A stretch of DNA of 9,353 bases from Synergistaceae bacterium (GTDB lineage Bacteria; Synergistota; Synergistia; Synergistales; Aminobacteriaceae): contig JAFRSL010000036.1 in the NCBI GenBank assembly GCA_017427625.1, forward strand, positions 1-9,353. Direction: 5' to 3'. This document shows, piece after piece, positions 5,449-9,353 of the stretch (its first letter is position 1; the number at the start of each line of letters is the position of its first letter). The notes under the pieces were generated by a model that worked only from the letters and a program-made list of their open reading frames with translations, did not search any database and had not been told where the DNA came from. The position numbers were made by a program, and so were the translations under genes.

Positions 5449-6732
5449 ATGAAAGATTTTGACGCTCTCGAAAAATTATTGTACACAAACTCCGACAACA
5501 AAATAATTCCCGGACTTGAGAGAATTTCACAGCTTCTTCAGAGAATGGATAACCCGCAGGATTCGTTCAAGTCAGTTCACATCGTCGGAACAAACGGGAA
5601 AGGTTCAACAGGAGCGTTCATCTCGTCGGTACTCAGTGCGTCAGGTTACAGGACGGGATTCTATTCCAGCCCTCACCTTGAAAGTCCCGGTGAAAGATTG
5701 CTCATTGATGGCAAGGAGCTTACTGCTGACGAATGGCTTGAGGCTGTGAATTTTGCTGTCAGCGTCAGAGGTGAGATTGTACCGTCATATTTCGAGCTTT
5801 TGACGGCTGGAGCGTTTGAACTTGCAAGAAGGTCAGGGATTGAAGCGGGTGTAATCGAGGCAGGACTTGGAGGAAAACTCGATGCCACCAACACGATGAG
5901 TAACACCGTTTGTTCGGTCATTGCCTCAGTCTCTATCGACCACACGGAATATTTAGGGCCGACGCTTGAGGGGATCGCTGGGGAGAAATTTGCTGTCGTT
6001 AGGGAGAATGTTCCGGCGGTTTTCTCAGGAGTGGATGAGAGTTTGGTAACGATGTTCCTTGAGACTTGCAGGGAAAAGGGAGCGTTGCCGTTCATCGTAA
6101 GCAGACAGACTAGAACCGAGAACGTTAAAATCACGCCTGAAGGTAATACTTTTGACTTCTATTCGCCAGAGCTTGAGATTAGGGATTTATGGACTGGTCT
6201 AATCGGGGGCTATCAGGTCAGGAACGCAGCACTCGCTTTGTCGGCAATATCACAGATTCGCGGGGCATTCCCAAAAATCTCTGAGGCATCAATCCGTGAG
6301 GGTATGATGTCAGCAAAATGGCCCGGAAGACTCGAAATCGTCAGCAGAAATCCCCTCATCATTCTTGACGGAGGACATAATCTCGACGGTGTGAGGAATC
6401 TTTGCCGGAGCGTCCGTGATTTGTGGCCTGAGAGGAAATTTGCGGTCGTCTATGCGGCCATGAAGGACAAGGATTACGCTGGAAATCTTGCGGAGATTAA
6501 CGCGACACTTAGGCCGAAACTTTACGCTACGTGCGTCCCTGAAATGTCGAGGTCGGCAAGCCCTGATGACTTGTTGGAGGCGGCCGGAAAATTCGAGTGG
6601 GGGAACGTTCCGGGAGGTTTTGCAACTCCTGATGAGGGAGTTCGCAAAGCTATTGATGACGGAAATGATTCGGTTCTGATTTGCGGGAGTTTGTACATGA
6701 TAGGGTGGGTGAAGAGAAATTGCAGGCTTTGA
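5449..6732 (+). CDS. folC: bifunctional folylpolyglutamate synthase/dihydrofolate synthase
   Basis: FolC belongs to the Mur ligase superfamily. It uses ATP to add glutamate to folates (FPGS) and, in many bacteria, to dihydropteroate (DHFS). The 427-residue product is of normal length. It shows the P-loop HIVGTNGKGST (44-54), the loop FYSSPHL (71-77), VIEAGLGGKLDATN (135-148), IDHTEYLG (163-170) followed by the IAGEK segment (176-180) whose lysine corresponds to the usually carbamylated residue, WPGRLEIV (291-298) and ILDGGHN (305-311), the variant of the common DGAHN Mg/ATP motif. Whether it has both activities cannot be read from this. ATG 5449 has AGGAG at 5433-5437, 11 bases upstream. It starts a second block after the terminator and overlaps the start of the following hydrolase gene. 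Confidence 0.95.
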   Translation: MKDFDALEKLLYTNSDNKIIPGLERISQLLQRMDNPQDSFKSVHIVGTNGKGSTGAFISSVLSASGYRTGFYSSPHLESPGERLLIDGKELTADEWLEAVNFAVSVRGEIVPSYFELLTAGAFELARRSGIEAGVIEAGLGGKLDATNTMSNTVCSVIASVSIDHTEYLGPTLEGIAGEKFAVVRENVPAVFSGVDESLVTMFLETCREKGALPFIVSRQTRTENVKITPEGNTFDFYSPELEIRDLWTGLIGGYQVRNAALALSAISQIRGAFPKISEASIREGMMSAKWPGRLEIVSRNPLIILDGGHNLDGVRNLCRSVRDLWPERKFAVVYAAMKDKDYAGNLAEINATLRPKLYATCVPEMSRSASPDDLLEAAGKFEWGNVPGGFATPDEGVRKAIDDGNDSVLICGSLYMIGWVKRNCRL

Positions 6733-7403
6733 GAATTGGAGACATTCCGGCGGCAATCTATGGGGCAAAATCTGAGCGTGTTTATGTCTATGTTCACGGA
6801 ATGATGGGGCGTAAGGAGGACTCAGAACCGTTCGCGGAAATTGCAGAGGCTTCGGGATTTCAGGTACTTAGCTTCGACCTCATAGGACACGGAGAACGTG
6901 AGAGAGTTTCAACGCCTGACCCTTTCAACACGCTTCCTGAGATTGAGGCGGTATACGATTTCGCGCGTTCAAGATGGGGAAGCATATCGCTTTACGCCGT
7001 GAGTATTGGTGCGTGGTTCAGCCTGACTTTCTTTCAGGGCAGGACGCTGGGGAAGTCGCTTCTCGTTTCACCCGTCGTGAACATGAAATTACTCATCGAA
7101 CGAATGATGACGAATGCGGGAGTTACCCCTGAGATTTTGAGGGACAGGAAAGTTATCCCTGACGCAAATTTGTCATGGGAGTATTACGATTTCGCCGTTA
7201 AGAATCAGGTAACACGATGGGATACTGAGACTGAAATACTCTACCCTGAACGCGACAATATTACACCGCGCTCAGAGATTGAGGAGTTCGCAGGGAAATT
7301 CGGGTGTGGATTGACGGTACTCCCTGACGCTGAACACTGGATTCATGAGGCCGATGGTGTGAAATTTCTCAGGGATTGGGAACGTGATACAATTTTGCGT
7401 TAA
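6720..7403 (+). CDS. alpha/beta hydrolase family protein
   Basis: This is a serine alpha/beta hydrolase of about 227 residues (from TTG 6720), probably cytoplasmic as no signal peptide or membrane segment is seen. Features include the oxyanion strand VYVYVHGMMG (21-30), VLSFDLIGHGER (49-60), the nucleophile elbow AVSIG (93-97) with Ser95 in an A-x-S-x-G form of G-x-S-x-G, the likely acid Asp179 in YPERDNIT, and the likely His206 in PDAEHWIH. The substrate is unknown; related small hydrolases are mostly annotated only to family level. The start is uncertain. TTG 6720 has GGTGA/GAAGAG just upstream and overlaps folC by 13 bases; GTG 6705 and TTG 6681 are longer in-frame alternatives. The overlap suggests translational coupling with folC, and mgtE follows 21 bases after its stop. 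Nothing visible links it to folate. Confidence 0.85.
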   Translation: MQALRIGDIPAAIYGAKSERVYVYVHGMMGRKEDSEPFAEIAEASGFQVLSFDLIGHGERERVSTPDPFNTLPEIEAVYDFARSRWGSISLYAVSIGAWFSLTFFQGRTLGKSLLVSPVVNMKLLIERMMTNAGVTPEILRDRKVIPDANLSWEYYDFAVKNQVTRWDTETEILYPERDNITPRSEIEEFAGKFGCGLTVLPDAEHWIHEADGVKFLRDWERDTILR

Positions 7404-7411
7404 TACCACAC

Positions 7412-7419
7412 AGGAGGTG
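7412..7419 (+). promoter_or_regulatory. ribosome binding site of mgtE
   Basis: AGGAGGTG lies 5 bases before the ATG at 7425 and is an almost full anti-16S match. It occupies most of the 21-base gap after the hydrolase gene. This leaves no room for an M-box or other Mg2+ riboswitch directly upstream. Confidence 0.75.
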
Positions 7420-7424
7420 CAATC

Positions 7425-8777
7425 ATGCCAGAAATCACAGAAACTCTCGAAAAAATAAAATCACTCGTCGTGGGAAAAAACATCCGTGAACTTCGCACTC
7501 TCACCGAAGACATGAACGATGCCGACATTGCCGACACACTTGAACAGCTTGAGCCGGAGGAAAGGGTCATACTCTTCCGCGCATTGAGTCGCGACATGGC
7601 CGCTGAAGTCTTCGCCCACCTCATTCCTGACACTAAGGAAGCCCTCGTCTCTCAGCTAACTGCTCCCGAATTGGGCAGAATTGTCGATGAATTGTTCCTC
7701 GATGATGCCGCAGATTTGGTTGAAGAACTTCCCGCCGATGTCGTCAAGCGAATCCTCGAATCCGCAAGCCCCGAAACCCGCAAAGGCATTAACCAGCTCT
7801 TGCAGTATCAGGAAGACTCAGCCGGAAGCATAATGACAACCGAGTACATCTCACTCAGTCCCAACATGAACGTCGAGGAATCATTCCGCCATATTCGTGA
7901 GGTTGGAACGGACAAGGAGACGCTCTACACTTGCTATGTTACGGACCCCAAAGGCGTGCTTATCGGTGTCGTTACGGTCAGGACGATGCTTCTGTCTCAA
8001 TATGCTGACATGATTGGCGACATTATGACTGACACGAACCTGATCACAGTCAACACTAACGATGACCGCGAGAAGGTTACTGAGCTTTTCCAAAAGTATG
8101 ACTTCATGGCGATTCCTGTTGTCGACTCACAGAATCACCTCGTCGGAATTGTTACGGTCGATGACGCTATGGAGGTCATGGAAGAAGAGAGCACTGAGGA
8201 CTTCCACAAGATGGCGGCCATGTTGCCGATGGATGAGCCGTATTTGTCGATGAGTATCGGTGAGCTTGCTAGGAAGCGCGTAATTTGGCTGATGGTTCTG
8301 ATGATTTCCGCAACTTTCTCCGGCGCAATCCTCACGCATTATCAGGCGGTCTTCGCAGCTTTCCCAGCGCTTATTGCCTCAATACCAATGCTAATGGACA
8401 CGGGCGGCAATGCTGGCTCACAGTCATCAACTCTTGTGATTCGCGGTATCGCTGTAGGAGAGCTTAAGCTCCGCGATGCTCTTTCGGTTCTTATCAAGGA
8501 ACTTCGTGTGAGCTTGATGGTTGGCGGAGGTCTTGCTCTGGTGAATTTCGTCTATAAATACGCAATGAGCGGGGATCTTCTTCTGTCCGTGATAGTTGGG
8601 ATCAGCCTGTTCGGAACGGTGATATTCGCTCAGACCGTTGGGGGAATGCTGCCATTGCTCGCTAAGGCTTTGGGATTTGACCCTGCTCTCATGGCCTCGC
8701 CGATTGTTACGACGATTGTTGATGCGGGAAGCCTCACACTGTATTTCGCTGTTGCAAGCAAAGTTATGAACCTGTGA
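7425..8777 (+). CDS. mgtE: magnesium transporter/channel MgtE
   Basis: MgtE is a homodimeric, Mg2+-gated inner-membrane channel for Mg2+ uptake. The 450-residue protein has the normal architecture: a cytoplasmic superhelical MgtE_N domain (about 29-131, including DDAADLVEELPADVVKRIL at 93-111), two CBS domains (about 135-197 and 198-256) that sense intracellular Mg2+, a connecting helix (about 257-285), and five predicted membrane helices (roughly 287-305, 311-330, 362-380, 386-410, 422-446). The family signature DTGGNAGSQSSTLVIRG (325-341) lies after the second helix, and the acidic residue of the last helix (TIVDAGSLTLYF, Asp433) fits the pore Mg2+ site. It has a strong ribosome site, follows the hydrolase by 21 bases and is probably co-transcribed with folC. 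Regulation is probably mainly through protein gating, as no riboswitch is visible. Confidence 0.96.
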   Translation: MPEITETLEKIKSLVVGKNIRELRTLTEDMNDADIADTLEQLEPEERVILFRALSRDMAAEVFAHLIPDTKEALVSQLTAPELGRIVDELFLDDAADLVEELPADVVKRILESASPETRKGINQLLQYQEDSAGSIMTTEYISLSPNMNVEESFRHIREVGTDKETLYTCYVTDPKGVLIGVVTVRTMLLSQYADMIGDIMTDTNLITVNTNDDREKVTELFQKYDFMAIPVVDSQNHLVGIVTVDDAMEVMEEESTEDFHKMAAMLPMDEPYLSMSIGELARKRVIWLMVLMISATFSGAILTHYQAVFAAFPALIASIPMLMDTGGNAGSQSSTLVIRGIAVGELKLRDALSVLIKELRVSLMVGGGLALVNFVYKYAMSGDLLLSVIVGISLFGTVIFAQTVGGMLPLLAKALGFDPALMASPIVTTIVDAGSLTLYFAVASKVMNL

Positions 8778-8785
8778 AAAAGACA

Positions 8786-8935
8786 CCCCTCCGCCTCACT
8801 TTGTTCAGCACCTCCCCTTGTCAGAAGAGACGACCCCTCCGACCTTCGGCCACCTCCCCTTAGCAGGGGCGGCAAAAGCAGGAAACTACACGCCCCCTGA
8901 GAAGGGGGAGAGGGCCACGCAGTGGCGAGGGGGTT
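8786..8935. repeat. intergenic palindromic repeat cluster (two direct units, one inverted)
   Basis: The gap between convergent genes holds three related GC-rich units. Unit 1 (8786-8820) and unit 2 (8833-8869) share ACCCCTCCG at 8786-8794 and 8833-8841, and CACCTCCCCTT at 8810-8820 and 8851-8861. Unit 3 (8891-8935) is the same design inverted: its complement starts AACCCCCTCGCC and contains CCCTCTCCCCCTT. Local hairpins are CCCCT/AGGGG (8856-8860 with 8865-8869), CCCCCT-GAGA-AGGGGG (8893-8908) and GCCAC-GCA-GTGGC (8914-8926). Because unit 3 is inverted, its end (GGCGAGGGGGTT) can also pair with unit 1 or 2 to form a long stem. This pattern resembles short dispersed, non-coding palindromic repeats seen between genes in many gut and rumen bacterial genomes. 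Structure at the 3' end of mgtE and of the opposing gene could also stop transcription both ways. Confidence 0.75.
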
Positions 8936-8943
8936 ATTGTGCT

Positions 8944-9353
8944 CTAGTTCATGCACCTGTCAATTATTATGTCCTTCACACGCTTGACCGTAGCATCAAG
9001 TCCGCCTGACGTGTCAACCGACACAGTCCTCGCCATCAATCCAAGCTCGTAAAGGCAGTCATCAATCTTCTCGCCCACTCTTGAGTGAAAGTCAACCGCC
9101 CATGCCTTGTTGTCGCTGAAGGTCTTTGTACGCTCGTGCATCTGTTCGGGAGTCGTAAGGAGCTTTATCCCCCAAGCTGTCTCGATTAGGGGCGATGTCC
9201 TCATTATTGCGGAAAGTCGCTTGAAACTCTTGGGGTTTCTCACGGCAACATAGGCCAGGTTTCCGGGATGCCATGTCTCAGACACAGACACTCCCGGCAT
9301 GTTCCGGAACTTCATATCGCGTTCAAGCTCCATTCTCGTCAAAGCAACCTCAA
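8944..9353 (-). CDS. C-terminal part of an unidentified protein, possibly P-loop nucleoside/thymidylate kinase-like
   Basis: A minus-strand frame stays open from the right edge to a TAG at 8944-8946, giving at least 136 residues; it has no stop before the edge, so the true start lies outside the window. A TTG at 9342-9340 and an ATG shortly after it are unlikely starts because the frame continues upstream. Visible segments include SETWHPGNLAYVAVRNP, KLLTTPEQMHERT and a C-terminal VDTSGGLDATVKRVKDIIID. Pattern alone (a hydrophobic strand, then T-x-P-E-x-x-x-x-R, and a late V-D-T-S-G strand followed by an amphipathic helix) recalls the C-terminal half of thymidylate kinase-like P-loop kinases. 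The P-loop itself is not in view, so the product call is tentative. It converges on mgtE across the repeat cluster. Confidence 0.7.
   Translation of the reverse strand, partial: EVALTRMELERDMKFRNMPGVSVSETWHPGNLAYVAVRNPKSFKRLSAIMRTSPLIETAWGIKLLTTPEQMHERTKTFSDNKAWAVDFHSRVGEKIDDCLYELGLMARTVSVDTSGGLDATVKRVKDIIIDRCMN

Noticed and set aside
5673..6134. Antisense open frame of 153 codons opposite folC
   Set aside because: It mirrors the third-position bias of folC, which has all its family motifs; the low-complexity Ser/Thr/Pro product is typical of a shadow frame.
6310..6797. Antisense frames across the folC-hydrolase junction
   Set aside because: They cover two real plus-strand genes and have neither ribosome sites nor domain-like sequence.
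7404..7424. Possible Mg2+ riboswitch (M-box) upstream of mgtE
   Set aside because: The gap is only 21 bases and is mostly ribosome binding site; there is no space for an aptamer.
8427..8786. Antisense open frame opposite the end of mgtE
   Set aside because: It lies over the conserved MgtE membrane domain and its composition looks non-coding.
8786..8935. CRISPR array
   Set aside because: There are only three imperfect units in mixed orientation without regular unique spacers, and no cas genes are present.
8818..9009. Plus-strand open frame through the repeat cluster
   Set aside because: It consists of hairpin repeat sequence and the reverse of the minus-strand gene, so it is probably not translated.

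Overview
The window looks like a chromosomal, core-genome stretch of a diderm bacterium of about 50% GC. It carries the distal part of a division and cell wall (dcw) cluster in the order murC (3' end) - murB - ftsQ-like - ftsA - ftsZ - SPOR-domain gene, followed by folC - alpha/beta hydrolase - mgtE. The SPOR protein points to an outer-membrane-bearing cell. The gene order and divergent FtsQ and FtsA proteins fit a Synergistota-type (Synergistaceae) anaerobe, but this assignment is inferred from gene order and protein character, not from a database match.

Positions 1-5296 form one plus-strand cell-wall and division block. MurC and MurB act in cytoplasmic UDP-MurNAc-peptide synthesis. The FtsQ-like protein is a predicted bitopic periplasmic divisome scaffold. 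FtsA tethers FtsZ to the membrane, and FtsZ forms the ring. The SPOR protein probably binds denuded septal glycan. A good sigma70-type promoter lies just upstream of ftsZ, and weaker -10 candidates lie upstream of murB and ftsA. The block ends in two hairpins (5322-5378) and a T-rich tract.

Positions 5449-8777 form a second plus-strand block. It holds folC (folylpolyglutamate/dihydrofolate synthase), a small serine alpha/beta hydrolase that overlaps its end, and mgtE (Mg2+ channel), joined by very short gaps. This looks like one transcription unit of housekeeping genes without an obvious common pathway.

Positions 8778-8943 separate mgtE from a convergent minus-strand gene that runs off the right edge. 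This gap is filled with a GC-rich, hairpin-forming repeat: two direct copies and one inverted copy of a CCCCTCCG...CACCTCCCC unit. It looks like a dispersed intergenic palindromic element and may also act as a bidirectional terminator.

I see no phage, CRISPR, toxin-antitoxin or defence system, and nothing I would call a new biological system. The points most worth a second look are the FtsA whose actin-type catalytic acidic residues are replaced, the variant FtsZ C-terminal peptide, the divergent FtsQ, and the 3' repeat cluster.
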